A stretch of 43,210 bases of DNA from Prolixibacteraceae bacterium (lineage in GTDB: Bacteria > Bacteroidota > Bacteroidia > Bacteroidales > Prolixibacteraceae). Every line of letters starts with the position of its first letter. The stretch's first letter is position 1. Both the position numbers and the translations under genes were made by a program. The notes beneath the pieces are model-generated. The model ran no database searches and had not been told where the DNA came from. It saw nothing but the letters and a program-made list of their open reading frames with translations. The stretch spans positions 1-43,210 of the forward strand of contig JANQII010000346.1 of assembly GCA_028282195.1 (NCBI GenBank). Reading direction: 5' to 3'. Below are positions 13,705 through 23,089 of the stretch, in pieces.

Positions 13705-15177
13705 ATGAAAAGCAAACTGCTGACTTTCCTTTTTTTAAGCTTCTTTTTTAAATTTGTTATTGGGCAAGTCAATCAAGATCAACACCCCAATATTGTTTTT
13801 TGCCTTGCAGACGATTGGGGATGGCCCCATGCTGGTGCTTATGGCGATAATGCGGTTAAAACACCAAATTTTGATAGGCTCGCTAAGGAAGGGGTGCTCT
13901 TTAATAATGCATATGTTTCAAGTCCTTCCTGCACGCCAAGCCGGAATGCATTCATTACCGGGAAATACCACTGGGAACTTGGTTCTGGTGCAAACTTGTG
14001 GAGCACACTTCCTGAAAAACATCAAAGTTTTATTCATTTGTTAGCTGATCATGGCTATGTTACCGGAAGAACCCAAGCAAAAACATGGGGACCGGGCAAT
14101 TTGGATAATTGGATTGCACACCATGGCTCACACCCTGCAAATGAAGCCCATCAGACTTTTGAAGAATTTCTTGAATCAAATGGAACTCAGGAACCATTCT
14201 TTTTCTGGCTGGGAACTTCCGACCCGCACAGGGGATACGAAAAAGGATCGGGCAGACGCAGTGGGATTGATGTTTCAAAGGTTCACCTGTTTAAGTATTA
14301 TCCGAAAGCAGATGTAGTACGAAACGATGTCGCTGATTATTACTATGAAGTGCAGCGCTGGGATAGCCTCGTAGGTTCGGTCATATCCCAACTTGAAAAA
14401 CAAGGGATACTGGAGAATACAATTATTATTATGACGGGCGACCACGGTATGCCTTTCCCACGTTGCAAGGGCAATCTTTACGATTCAGGAGTGCGTGTAC
14501 CATTTGCTGTCCGCTGGGGAAAAGAGGTTAAAGCTGCACGAAAAGCAGATGATTTTATTTCGTTTGCTGACATTGCCCCAACTTTGCTTGAAATTGCCGG
14601 GATTAAAGTTCCCAAAGACATGACAGGCAAAAGTTTTGTCCCTGTTTTAAAATCGAAAAAGTCAGGATTAATTGATTCCAAAAACCGTTCAGACATTGTT
14701 TTTGGGAGGGAACGGCATGTGCCTGCCCAGGAGAAACCCAATATGGGCGGTTATCCTTCGCGCGGATACAGAAATAAGGATTTTCTGTATATCCGCAACT
14801 TTGAACCGGATTGGTGGCCGGCAGGCACGGGTAATCTGGGACAAACCAATTTTCCTAACCAATGGTATGCCGATTGTGATGGAGGGCCTACCAAGGATTA
14901 TATAATTGAAAATAAGGATCAAGATGAAAATCATCTTCGTTCATTTCATCTTTGTTTTGCCAAAAGACCTGCAGAGGAACTTTATGATCTGAAAAAAGAC
15001 CCGGATCAAATAAATAATATTGCTGCAAATCCTGCTTATGCCGGGATTTTGGAAAGTTTAAAGGCAAAACTTCAAAATAAGCTTGAAAAACTCAACGACC
15101 CCAGGGCTAAGGATCCTGCTTATGATGAATTTTACCAGTATCCTTACCTGGGAGGTGGCGGAGGCAAAAAAAGGTGA
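13705..15177 (+). CDS. Type I sulfatase, S1_8-like (heparan N-sulfatase-related)
   Basis: Hydrolyses sulfate esters or N-sulfates from a glycan. I start it at the internal ATG, which begins a proper signal peptide (MKSKLLTFLF ... FVIGQ). Calcium ligands are Asp36-Asp37 in CLADDWGW. The formylglycine site is Cys76 in CTPSR, so a formylglycine-generating maturase is needed. Further signatures are ITGKYHWELG, FWLGTSDPHRGYE, and MTGDHGMPFPRCKGNLYDSG, which carries the late Asp/His/Lys ligands. The overall pattern is closest to the SGSH-like S1_8 group. 490 aa is normal. No partner transporter or SusD adjoins it; the GH29/GH16 locus is 10 kb upstream. Substrate is not deducible. Confidence 0.9.
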   Translation: MKSKLLTFLFLSFFFKFVIGQVNQDQHPNIVFCLADDWGWPHAGAYGDNAVKTPNFDRLAKEGVLFNNAYVSSPSCTPSRNAFITGKYHWELGSGANLWSTLPEKHQSFIHLLADHGYVTGRTQAKTWGPGNLDNWIAHHGSHPANEAHQTFEEFLESNGTQEPFFFWLGTSDPHRGYEKGSGRRSGIDVSKVHLFKYYPKADVVRNDVADYYYEVQRWDSLVGSVISQLEKQGILENTIIIMTGDHGMPFPRCKGNLYDSGVRVPFAVRWGKEVKAARKADDFISFADIAPTLLEIAGIKVPKDMTGKSFVPVLKSKKSGLIDSKNRSDIVFGRERHVPAQEKPNMGGYPSRGYRNKDFLYIRNFEPDWWPAGTGNLGQTNFPNQWYADCDGGPTKDYIIENKDQDENHLRSFHLCFAKRPAEELYDLKKDPDQINNIAANPAYAGILESLKAKLQNKLEKLNDPRAKDPAYDEFYQYPYLGGGGGKKR

Positions 15178-15204
15178 AACCAATCATCTTTTTTACTATG
15201 TTGT

Positions 15205-17529
15205 TCAATTAAAAACCTTCAGCCCAAAGAAAAAAGTTCTCGGTTTTGCCGGTCCGTAAATGTAATTACTGTCACGAAACTTTCCCGTATCAAAATCATC
15301 CTGATATGCATCAAACAGGTTTGAAACCCCTGCAAATAGCTGAAGCTTTGAATCAACCTGTTTTAAATCAAAATCGTAGGAAAACTTCAGGTTGGTCTCA
15401 AGGAACGGATCCGATGTTTTTAAAATGTCGAATTCGGGTGTTCCTGGATCATCGGGCAATCCAAAATGAGGGACAAGCATTTCTCCGGTGTAAATGCCAG
15501 AGAGGCTAGCGGCAAAAGGGATCCCGGGAGTATATGATACCGTAAAGTATCCGTAGGTTTCTGGTGTGCGCAAATAATCTTTTGTGCCCGGTATATCGGC
15601 AGACCAGTTTACTGCTTCATCAAACATGCTTTTCTGAATGGTCAAACCACCTTCTATTTGCATAAGTCGGTTGAAATTGGCGCGTGCTTCAAAAGTAGCA
15701 CCATAAACCTCTGAATTTCCACCGTTTCTTTTTTCCAGTATTGAGTTATTGCCTACTTGTGTTAGTTCTTCCAAAATGAAAGCTTTTTTCAGAAGGGTAT
15801 AAAAACCTTCAATGGTAAATCCCCAAATATGGTTTTCTGTTGCATGGTCCCAATTCCATGAAGCACTTACACTTTGTGAACGTTCTTCTTCTAAGTTATC
15901 GGCAAGCTGTATTTGTTGAATGCCCCCACCTGAAAAGGCAATGTGCAGGTCGGAATCAAAAGCCTGTGGTGCCCGGAATCCGGTTGACCACGACAGACGA
16001 AACTGGTTTTCCTGGTTGGATTTAAATAAAAGGGAAACCCTTGGACTAACAATTAGCCTGTCTACAAAATTGTGATCGTCTGCACGTAACCCGCTAAGCA
16101 AAGTTAATTTTGAATTTATGGCCCAGTCGCTTTGCAAATAAACACCCACATTTTTTGTTGTTTGGTCAATTAAATAATCGTACGCAGTAATTTCATCAAA
16201 CACATCATCGTAGTTGTATTCGATACCTCCGGTGATAATGTTAGTCCCCTGAATGAAATCGTAGATGGTGTGATTTACCTGAACCCCACCCATAAACGTG
16301 TTGTTCTTTGTATTTCCGTATGGTGGGTTTTCCAAATGGTTCTGATATTCATCCGGATCATCTGGTATTATTCCGGTATAATGATTCCGTTTAGTATTTT
16401 GACCGGCCAGAAAAGCAGATAAACTTGTACGGTTGTTATCGAAATTGATTTCGTAATCCAGGCCACCCATCAAAATATCGTGTGTTCGTTCTTCCGATTG
16501 ATCGGATAAATGAGCAACACCATCGTTTTTGTTTCCCCCTCTTCTGTACTCGTGAAGGCTTGCCAGGTTGGCTTCCAGCTTTTGGTTCGGACTTAGTTTG
16601 AAATAAGAGTTCATCCCAAACGAATTATTCTGTACTTCGGGTATTTCTGAATAACCATCTCCATTGTGATCGTAGGCCTGACGGTCTCTTCGCGATGTAA
16701 AGATGGTAACTCCTGCATTTCTTCGGGTTGTCAGCAAAGTTACGTTCCCATTAATATGATTGTCATTGGCATCACCTCCAACCGTAGCATTATTCATGGA
16801 GAACTCGTAAGCATTTTTTGTAGGAAACCGGGTAATGACGTTTACTGTTCCACCAATAGCACTGGAACCATAAAGGGCAGAAGCGCCACCTCTGACCACT
16901 TCAATTCGTTCTACCATTTCGGTGGGAATTTGCTCCAAACCATAAAGCCCGGTTAGCGGACTGAATATTGGACGGCTATTGATTAGAATTTGTGAATAGG
17001 CACCGCCTAGTCCGTTCATTCGGAGTTGCGTGTAATTACAGGTTTGGCAATCTGTTTCCATACGAAGCCCGGGTTGAAAGTTTAAACCCTCAGAGATCGT
17101 GTTGGCCTGTACAAAATCAAAGATTTTATTGTCGATAACATTTACAATTACAGCAGACTCTGTTTTCCTTTTAAAGGTTTTAGTACCTGTTACAACAACT
17201 TCATCAACTGCTAAGGATTCTTTTTCAAGCTCAAAGTTTAGCTCAATACTTTGCCCGACAATCAGATCAACTTCTTTTTCAACAACTTTATAGCCAAGCA
17301 TTTTGGCAACAATCGTTTGTTTTCCGGTAGGTAGGTTTACTAATAAATAGTGCCCGGTTTCATCAGTTACTGTACCGATATTGGTGCCTTTAACAAAAAT
17401 ATTTACAAAAGGAATGTGTTCCCCCTTACTCTGAACATCACCAAAAATATTGGCATCTGTGTCTTGTGCTTTGACTGTAATCGAAAGTACAAGTGAAAAA
17501 AATAAAATGATAAATGTATTGCGTTTCAT
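15205..17529 (-). CDS. TonB-dependent outer-membrane receptor
   Basis: An energised outer-membrane transporter. In order: a signal peptide ending at about residue 21 (VKAQ), a carboxypeptidase-regulatory-like domain (about 27-103, FGDVQSKGEHIPFVNIFVKG), a TonB-box-like DEVVVTGT (109-116), a plug domain (about 120-235) with VERIEVVRGGASALYG, and a C-terminal beta-barrel ending in RTFFFGLKVFN with terminal aromatic residues. At 774 aa it is a BtuB/FepA-type receptor, not a SusC (too short, and no SusD follows). The plug holds an unusual Cys pair, CQTC (161-164), which could form a disulfide or bind a metal. The ligand is probably a metal chelate or cofactor, not an oligosaccharide, but this is an inference. 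Confidence 0.9.
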   Translation of the reverse strand: MKRNTFIILFFSLVLSITVKAQDTDANIFGDVQSKGEHIPFVNIFVKGTNIGTVTDETGHYLLVNLPTGKQTIVAKMLGYKVVEKEVDLIVGQSIELNFELEKESLAVDEVVVTGTKTFKRKTESAVIVNVIDNKIFDFVQANTISEGLNFQPGLRMETDCQTCNYTQLRMNGLGGAYSQILINSRPIFSPLTGLYGLEQIPTEMVERIEVVRGGASALYGSSAIGGTVNVITRFPTKNAYEFSMNNATVGGDANDNHINGNVTLLTTRRNAGVTIFTSRRDRQAYDHNGDGYSEIPEVQNNSFGMNSYFKLSPNQKLEANLASLHEYRRGGNKNDGVAHLSDQSEERTHDILMGGLDYEINFDNNRTSLSAFLAGQNTKRNHYTGIIPDDPDEYQNHLENPPYGNTKNNTFMGGVQVNHTIYDFIQGTNIITGGIEYNYDDVFDEITAYDYLIDQTTKNVGVYLQSDWAINSKLTLLSGLRADDHNFVDRLIVSPRVSLLFKSNQENQFRLSWSTGFRAPQAFDSDLHIAFSGGGIQQIQLADNLEEERSQSVSASWNWDHATENHIWGFTIEGFYTLLKKAFILEELTQVGNNSILEKRNGGNSEVYGATFEARANFNRLMQIEGGLTIQKSMFDEAVNWSADIPGTKDYLRTPETYGYFTVSYTPGIPFAASLSGIYTGEMLVPHFGLPDDPGTPEFDILKTSDPFLETNLKFSYDFDLKQVDSKLQLFAGVSNLFDAYQDDFDTGKFRDSNYIYGPAKPRTFFFGLKVFN

Positions 17530-17775
17530 AGTCGTTCAATTTATGTTATTCCGAAAATAACCCAAAACATCATTAATTGTTTTGAGCTTTGTTGATTTTT
17601 GCATTCAATTTAATGAAATATTTAAATTTATTTAAAGGCTTTACTTTCTTTAAACCAATTGATTTTTGTGATGTTATCCTTAAATGACAATTTAATTAAG
17701 GACTATAAACTTTCAGAATATCTGTGTTTTTTATTTCTTTGCATGTTAGTTATTAAAAAATCTAAATAATTGAAT

Positions 17776-18354
17776 ATGGTAATCTCAAAAAATAAGATGG
17801 TTTCTTTGACTTACGATCTCAGAATCGATGGAAAAGAAGGGGAATTGATTGAACAAGCTACGGCTGAGAAACCGTTGCAGTTTGTATATGGCGCCGGGAT
17901 TATGCTTCCTAAGTTTGAAGCATTTATTGAAGGTCTTGAACAAGGAAAATCGTTCGAAATAAACCTTATCAGTAAAGATGCTTATGGTGAAGTGGATGAA
18001 AATGCTGTTATAGAGCTTCCCAGGCATTTGTTTTTAATTGATGGTAAGTTTGATGATGAAATTGTAAAAGTAGGAAATACAGTTCCTATGATGAGTACAA
18101 ACGGACAACGTATGAACGGTTTAGTGCTTGACGTAAACGATGACATTGTAAAAATGGATTTCAATCATCCGTTAGCTGGTGAAGATCTTTTCTTTCAGGG
18201 AGATGTGTTGGAAGTAAGGGATGCTACTGATGAAGAAATAGCAGCAACTGTTCAGGGTGGCTGTGGTTGCAGTAGTGCTGATTGTGGGGATGGTAATTGC
18301 TCGGATGAGAGTTGTAATACTGAAAATAAAGCTGGCTGCGGCTGCGGTTGCTAA
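17776..18354 (+). CDS. slyD: FKBP-type peptidyl-prolyl isomerase, SlyD-like
   Basis: A cytoplasmic prolyl isomerase and chaperone. An FKBP half-domain is split by an insert-in-flap region, as in SlyD: KMVSLTYDLRIDGKEGELIE at the start, FVYGAGIMLPKFEAFIEGLE (about 40-59), then a return strand DFNHPLAGEDLFFQGDVLEV. The C-terminal ~40 residues are rich in Cys and Gly (GGCGCSSADCGDGNCSDESC and a final CGCGC), the metal-binding tail type that in E. coli SlyD serves nickel delivery to hydrogenase. The tail uses Cys, whereas E. coli mixes His and Cys. I start at ATG 17776; a TTG two codons earlier is possible. A terminator follows. Confidence 0.87.
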   Translation: MVISKNKMVSLTYDLRIDGKEGELIEQATAEKPLQFVYGAGIMLPKFEAFIEGLEQGKSFEINLISKDAYGEVDENAVIELPRHLFLIDGKFDDEIVKVGNTVPMMSTNGQRMNGLVLDVNDDIVKMDFNHPLAGEDLFFQGDVLEVRDATDEEIAATVQGGCGCSSADCGDGNCSDESCNTENKAGCGCGC

Positions 18355-18373
18355 AAAAATATGCACATACATG

Positions 18374-18409
18374 AATGTTGCTTCTTTGTTTTGAGGCAAC
18401 ATTTTTTAT
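18374..18409 (+). terminator. Intrinsic terminator after slyD
   Basis: AATGTTGC pairs with GCAACATT across a 14-base loop and is followed by TTTTATTTT. It separates slyD from aroC, whose start codon lies 10 bases on. Confidence 0.7.
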
Positions 18410-18418
18410 TTTCGCACT

Positions 18419-19492
18419 ATGAATACATTTGGACATCTTTTTAAACTAACTTCTTTTGGTGAATCACATGGTAAAGGTATTGGTGGAATAATCGATGGTT
18501 GTCCGGCAGGAATAAACCTCGATTTGGATTTTATTCAGAATGAACTGGATAGAAGAAAACCAGGCCAGTCAAAAATCACAACACAGCGAAAAGAATCAGA
18601 CACCGTTGATTTCCTTTCTGGTGTTTTTGAAGGCAAAACCCAGGGAACGCCCATTGGTTTTGCGATCTGGAATAAAGATCAGCATTCTAAAGATTACGAT
18701 AGTTTAAAAGATGTTTATCGTCCTTCGCATGCCGATTACACGTATGCCAAAAAGTATGGAAGCCGTGATCATCGGGGAGGAGGGCGTTCTTCTGCACGTG
18801 AAACTATTGCTCGTGTAGTAGCTGGCGCCATAGCCAAATTAATACTAAAACAAATAGGTGTAAGCATCAATGCCTTTGTTTACCGGGTAGGGAATATTCA
18901 GGTTAATAAAACTTATCCTGAACTTGATTTAAACAAGATTGACTCTAACATTGTTAGATGTCCTGAGGAAGGTACTGCTGAACAAATGATTAAACGCATT
19001 GAAGAAGCAGGACGTAACCATGATACTGTTGGCGGTGTAATCCAATGTGTGATACAAGGAGTGCCTATCGGATTAGGCGAACCTGTGTTTAATAAATTAC
19101 ATGCTGACCTTGGTCATGCAATGCTTGGAATCAACGCAGTAAAAGGCTTTGAGTACGGTTCTGGTTTTGAAGGAACAAAACTGTCGGGATCAGAACATAA
19201 TGACGTGTTTATTAAAACTAAAGATGGTGTTCGAACAAAAACAAACCACTCAGGAGGCGTACAGGGTGGAATATCAAATGGGGAAGACATTTATTTTAAT
19301 GTCGCTTTTAAACCCATTGCAACTTTGTTAAAAGAACAAGAGACAATAAATAAAAATGAAGAGCAAACGATTATAAACCCTAAAGGAAGGCACGATCCCT
19401 GTGTTTTACCAAGGGCTGTGCCTATTGTTGAAGCAATGGCTGCGATGGTCATTGTTGATCATTATTTATTAAATAAAGTAAATCGAATCTAA
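18419..19492 (+). CDS. aroC: Chorismate synthase
   Basis: Catalyses the last shikimate-pathway step, EPSP to chorismate, with reduced FMN as cofactor. Family signatures are [18 protein letters not shown] (14-31), [14 protein letters not shown], and [18 protein letters not shown], the FMN/EPSP-binding stretch. The C terminus has [20 protein letters not shown]. 357 aa is normal for the bacterial enzyme. The stop overlaps the DUF134 start by one base (TAATG), so the two are translationally coupled. No other aromatic biosynthesis gene is in the window. Confidence 0.96.
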   Translation: MNTFGHLFKLTSFGESHGKGIGGIIDGCPAGINLDLDFIQNELDRRKPGQSKITTQRKESDTVDFLSGVFEGKTQGTPIGFAIWNKDQHSKDYDSLKDVYRPSHADYTYAKKYGSRDHRGGGRSSARETIARVVAGAIAKLILKQIGVSINAFVYRVGNIQVNKTYPELDLNKIDSNIVRCPEEGTAEQMIKRIEEAGRNHDTVGGVIQCVIQGVPIGLGEPVFNKLHADLGHAMLGINAVKGFEYGSGFEGTKLSGSEHNDVFIKTKDGVRTKTNHSGGVQGGISNGEDIYFNVAFKPIATLLKEQETINKNEEQTIINPKGRHDPCVLPRAVPIVEAMAAMVIVDHYLLNKVNRI

Positions 19493-19905
19493 TGCCCAGG
19501 AGAAAAAGACAAAGAAGATTATTAGCTCCACCCTCTATTAAAGGTTTTTCTGTTTTCGGTTCTAAAAAAAGATCAGAACAGGTTGTTTTGTACTTTGAAG
19601 AATACGAAAGCATTAAACTGCTTGATTTTGATGGACTAACTCAGGAAGAAGCGGCAGTTCATATGGATGTATCCCGTCCTACACTTACTCGTGTTTATGA
19701 AGCAGCGAGAAATAAAGTAGCCAAAGCAATGGTTGAAGGACGCGATTTACTTATTCGTGGCGGTAATTTTCATTTTGATGAAAATTGGTTTTGCTGTAAC
19801 TCTTGTAAGGCAAAATTCAATCTTCTTCCTGAAAATGAAAAGAAATGTCCAGTCTGCAGTTCAACAGATTATATTACACTGAACGAATTTTATGCTGGAA
19901 GTTGA
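19492..19905 (+). CDS. DUF134/UPF0251 DNA-binding protein with zinc ribbon
   Basis: A predicted small transcription factor. The N terminus is basic ([10 protein letters not shown]). A sigma-70 region-4-like helix-turn-helix lies at about residues 44-80 (LTQEEAAVHMDVSRPTLTRV). The C-terminal third has two Cys pairs (CCNSC and CPVC) forming a probable zinc ribbon. 137 aa is slightly longer than the minimal family. It is coupled to aroC by a one-base overlap. Its stop abuts, with no intervening base, the stop of the convergent symporter gene. Family members often sit near nitrogenase-cofactor-like genes; no such gene is seen here and the target is unknown. Confidence 0.85.
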   Translation: MPRRKRQRRLLAPPSIKGFSVFGSKKRSEQVVLYFEEYESIKLLDFDGLTQEEAAVHMDVSRPTLTRVYEAARNKVAKAMVEGRDLLIRGGNFHFDENWFCCNSCKAKFNLLPENEKKCPVCSSTDYITLNEFYAGS

Positions 19906-21126
19906 TTAAACTTTCAGCTTTTCCTTTTCACTTTTTGCAATAATTACTGCACCACAGCTATCGCTCCATACATTGATAGATGTGCGGTACATGTCAAGGA
20001 TCCTGTCAACGGCCAGGATTAAACCAACACCTTCCAGCGGTAGGTTTACAGCTGTTAGTATCACTGTTATCATAACCAGTCCGGCCATAGGTATGCCTGC
20101 TGCTCCTATTGATGCAAGTAAGGCTGTAATGACTACCAACGCCTGCTGGGTAACACTCATTTCAATACCATAAACCTGGGCAATAAACATTGCTGCAACA
20201 CACTCGTATAAGGCTGTTCCATCCATGTTTATTGTTGCTCCAAGCGGTAATGTAAAACTTGTAATTTTATTGGATACGCCACTGTTATTTTCAACGGCAT
20301 CAATTGTTAATGGCAGTGTTGCACTCGATGAAGAAGTTGAAAAAGCAGTTAGGAGAGGGGAGGCCATGTTGCGAAAATGCTTAAAAGGTTTTGCTTTTCC
20401 TATAAAACGGGTTAACAAAGGTAAGGTGATAAATGCGTGTATACTCAATGCAATAATTACGGTTAGCATATAAATCCCCATGCTGCCTGCAATTGACATC
20501 AACTGATCGGAATTTCGGGCAACCTCTTTGGCAACAATGCCAAAAATACCAAACGGCGTAAATTTTATGATGAACATGGTTAACTTCATCATCACTTCAA
20601 ATACAGCATCAAAAAAGTTGGTGAGCTTTTCTTTGTAGGAATTTTTAACCCTTGTAATGAAATACCCAAAAAGAATTGAAAAGAAAATGATTGCAAGAAT
20701 ATTACCTTCAACCATAGCTTTTATAACATTTTCGGGAATCATACGTACAAAAATATCGCTGACAGACCCTGTAGTTTCTGCAAGACCTTCAACTTTTTGT
20801 GCAAACCCCATATCTACACCAACCCCAGGCTTGATGATGTTTACCAAAAACAAACCAGTTGAAATAGCCAGTAGCGAAGTTATTATATAATAAGAAATCG
20901 TTTTTACCCCAAGTCTCCCCAGGTTTTTACTACTTCCCATGCTGGTCACCCCGCTAATGATAGAACTTAGTATCAGTGGAATAATAATCATTTTTAGTGC
21001 CCTGAGAAACAGTTCTCCCATCCAGGCCACATAAGCGATCTGGTTTTCGAAATAATAACCGAATATTACCGCTAATACAAGCGCAATAAGGATTTGCCAG
21101 TGAAGTTTCATTTTTAGTAGTTGCAT
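19906..21126 (-). CDS. Dicarboxylate/amino acid:cation symporter (GltP/DctA family)
   Basis: An inner-membrane sodium- or proton-coupled importer for glutamate, aspartate or C4-dicarboxylates. At 406 aa with about eight membrane helices and two re-entrant loops, it is typical of DAACS proteins. The hairpin HP1 serine motif is AFSTSSSSATLPLTIDA (about 262-278). The substrate/cation motif is NMDGTALYECVAAMF in TM7 (about 297-311). HP2 is GIPMAGLVM, and TM8 contains DRILDMYRTSINVWSD with the conserved Asp and Arg residues. There is no partner gene; it faces the aroC-DUF134 unit tail to tail. Specificity between amino acid and dicarboxylate is not resolved. Confidence 0.92.
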   Translation of the reverse strand: MQLLKMKLHWQILIALVLAVIFGYYFENQIAYVAWMGELFLRALKMIIIPLILSSIISGVTSMGSSKNLGRLGVKTISYYIITSLLAISTGLFLVNIIKPGVGVDMGFAQKVEGLAETTGSVSDIFVRMIPENVIKAMVEGNILAIIFFSILFGYFITRVKNSYKEKLTNFFDAVFEVMMKLTMFIIKFTPFGIFGIVAKEVARNSDQLMSIAGSMGIYMLTVIIALSIHAFITLPLLTRFIGKAKPFKHFRNMASPLLTAFSTSSSSATLPLTIDAVENNSGVSNKITSFTLPLGATINMDGTALYECVAAMFIAQVYGIEMSVTQQALVVITALLASIGAAGIPMAGLVMITVILTAVNLPLEGVGLILAVDRILDMYRTSINVWSDSCGAVIIAKSEKEKLKV

Positions 21127-21275
21127 ATCTACGGGTTTAAGAAAAACAAATGTAGCTTTTTAAAAAAAGTTATTCAACTTGAATGCTAGTTTGAAAGAAA
21201 GTTTTTAATTTAGCAGCACAGTACAGGACAATATAATAAGTTCATTTTTTTAAATTTGAAAAAATCAATATAACT

Positions 21276-23051
21276 ATGAGTAATCGTTTAATAGGCAGTT
21301 TGCCAAAAGTTGGAATACGCCCGGTAATTGATGGCAGGGAAAATGGGGTAAGAGAATCATTGGAAGACCAGGTGATGAACCTGGCACGGGCTGCAGCCGG
21401 GTTTATCGAAGACAATTTAAGATTCCCAAGTGGAGAAAAAGTAGAGTGTGTTGTTGCAGACACTTGTATTGGCGGTGTTGCAGAGGCAGCCATGTGTGCT
21501 GATAAATTTAAAAGATCAGGGGTTGGGGTTTCACTTACAGTTACACCTTGCTGGTGTTACGGTACGGAAGTAATGGACACTGATCCTCTAATACCTAAAG
21601 CGGTTTGGGGATTTAATGGAACCGAAAGACCGGGTGCTGTATATTTGGCGGCAGCATTGGCCGGGTATACGCAAAAAGGCCTACCAGCCTTTGGAATATA
21701 CGGACGTGACGTTCAAGATGCTGGTGATACAACAATACCTGAGGATGTCCGGGTAAAAATTTTACGGTTTGTAAAAGCTGCATTAGCAGTAGCTCAAATG
21801 AATGGAAAATCATATTTATCAGTTGGCTACAGCTCGATGGGTATTGCGGGTTCGCAGGTAGATGCAGGGTTCCTTCAAAAGTATTTAGGGGTACGTACAG
21901 AGTATGTTGAATCAATTGAAATTCTTAGAAGGATTGACGAAGGGATTTACGATAAAGCGGAGTATGAAAAAGCTTTAGCCTGGACCAAAGAGAACTGCAA
22001 AGAAGGAAGAGAAACAAACGCTAATCCAAGAACTGCAGAGCAAAAAGAGAAAGAATGGGAGAAAGTCGTTAAAATGGCGATAATCTTCCGTGACATGATG
22101 GTAGGAAATCCAAAAATAGTCGAGATGGGTTACAGGGAAGAAGGCCTTGGGCGAAATGCCATTTTTGGTGGTTTCCAGGGGCAGCGTCAATGGACAGACT
22201 ACCAGCCAAATGCAGATTTTCTTGAAGCGATACTGAATACTTCGTTTGATTGGAATGGAATTCGTCAGGCTTTTGTTGTTGCAACAGAAAACGACTACCT
22301 GAATGGTGTCTCTATGTTGTTTGGGCATTTACTAACAAACACTTCACAAATATTCTCTGATGTACGTACGTTCTGGAGTCCTGATGCGGTAAAACGAGTT
22401 ACAGAAAAAGAATTAACTGGTTTGGCAAAAGATGGTATTATTCACTTAATCAACTCAGGATCGACAACTCTTGATGCTACCGGGCAACAAATTAATGAGC
22501 AAGGCAAGCCAGCCATGAAACCATTCTGGGAAATCACGGAGGAAGAAGTACAGAAATGTTTAAAGGCTACAAGCTGGCCAGCTGCCAGTATTGAGTACTT
22601 CCGTGGTGGTGGTTTCTCTTCGTTATTTAAAACAGAAGCTGAAATGCCAGTAACGATGTGTCGTGTAAACATGGTTGATGGCCTTGGCCCTGTATTACAA
22701 CTTGCAGAAGGGTGGACTGTTGAATTACCAGACGATATACATAAAGTTTTGGATGAGAGAACGAATCCAACCTGGCCAACTACCTGGTTCGTACCTCGCA
22801 CAACAGGTGAAGGTAACTTCAAAGATGTTTATGAAGTAATGGCAAACTGGGGAGCCAACCATGGTGCTATTTCATATGGACATATAGGAGCTGACCTGAT
22901 TACGCTGGCTTCGATCCTGCGTATTCCGGTTTCTATGCATAACGTAGATGAAAAAGATATTTTCAGGCCAAGTGCCTGGAGTGCTTTTGGCAGTGATAAG
23001 GAAGCTTCGGATTATAAAGCTTGCAAAAACTATGGTGCATTGTACAAATAG
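21276..23051 (+). CDS. fucI: L-fucose isomerase
   Basis: A cytoplasmic Mn2+-dependent ketol isomerase converting L-fucose to L-fuculose (also D-arabinose to D-ribulose). It has full length for the family (591 aa), with the opening [19 protein letters not shown]. The metal ligands correspond to Glu338 (VATEND), Asp362 (IFSDVR) and a His near 529 in the [13 protein letters not shown] segment. It is the first gene of the fucose cluster, followed by the DUF6786 lipoprotein, the permease and a GntR regulator. In Bacteroides the equivalent cluster also encodes fuculokinase and aldolase, which are absent here. The most likely regulator is the downstream GntR protein. Confidence 0.96.
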   Translation: MSNRLIGSLPKVGIRPVIDGRENGVRESLEDQVMNLARAAAGFIEDNLRFPSGEKVECVVADTCIGGVAEAAMCADKFKRSGVGVSLTVTPCWCYGTEVMDTDPLIPKAVWGFNGTERPGAVYLAAALAGYTQKGLPAFGIYGRDVQDAGDTTIPEDVRVKILRFVKAALAVAQMNGKSYLSVGYSSMGIAGSQVDAGFLQKYLGVRTEYVESIEILRRIDEGIYDKAEYEKALAWTKENCKEGRETNANPRTAEQKEKEWEKVVKMAIIFRDMMVGNPKIVEMGYREEGLGRNAIFGGFQGQRQWTDYQPNADFLEAILNTSFDWNGIRQAFVVATENDYLNGVSMLFGHLLTNTSQIFSDVRTFWSPDAVKRVTEKELTGLAKDGIIHLINSGSTTLDATGQQINEQGKPAMKPFWEITEEEVQKCLKATSWPAASIEYFRGGGFSSLFKTEAEMPVTMCRVNMVDGLGPVLQLAEGWTVELPDDIHKVLDERTNPTWPTTWFVPRTTGEGNFKDVYEVMANWGANHGAISYGHIGADLITLASILRIPVSMHNVDEKDIFRPSAWSAFGSDKEASDYKACKNYGALYK

Positions 23052-23089
23052 GTTCAATAAATTTCATTTATTTTAAAAGAAAAAAGAAA

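Noticed and set aside
13450-15177. Single 575-residue sulfatase
   Set aside because: The internal Met at 13705 starts a proper signal peptide; the upstream 85 residues include two membrane helices and then non-coding-like sequence.
15205-17529. SusC-type glycan transporter
   Set aside because: The protein is about 250 residues too short for SusC and has no SusD partner; the architecture is that of a metal or cofactor receptor.
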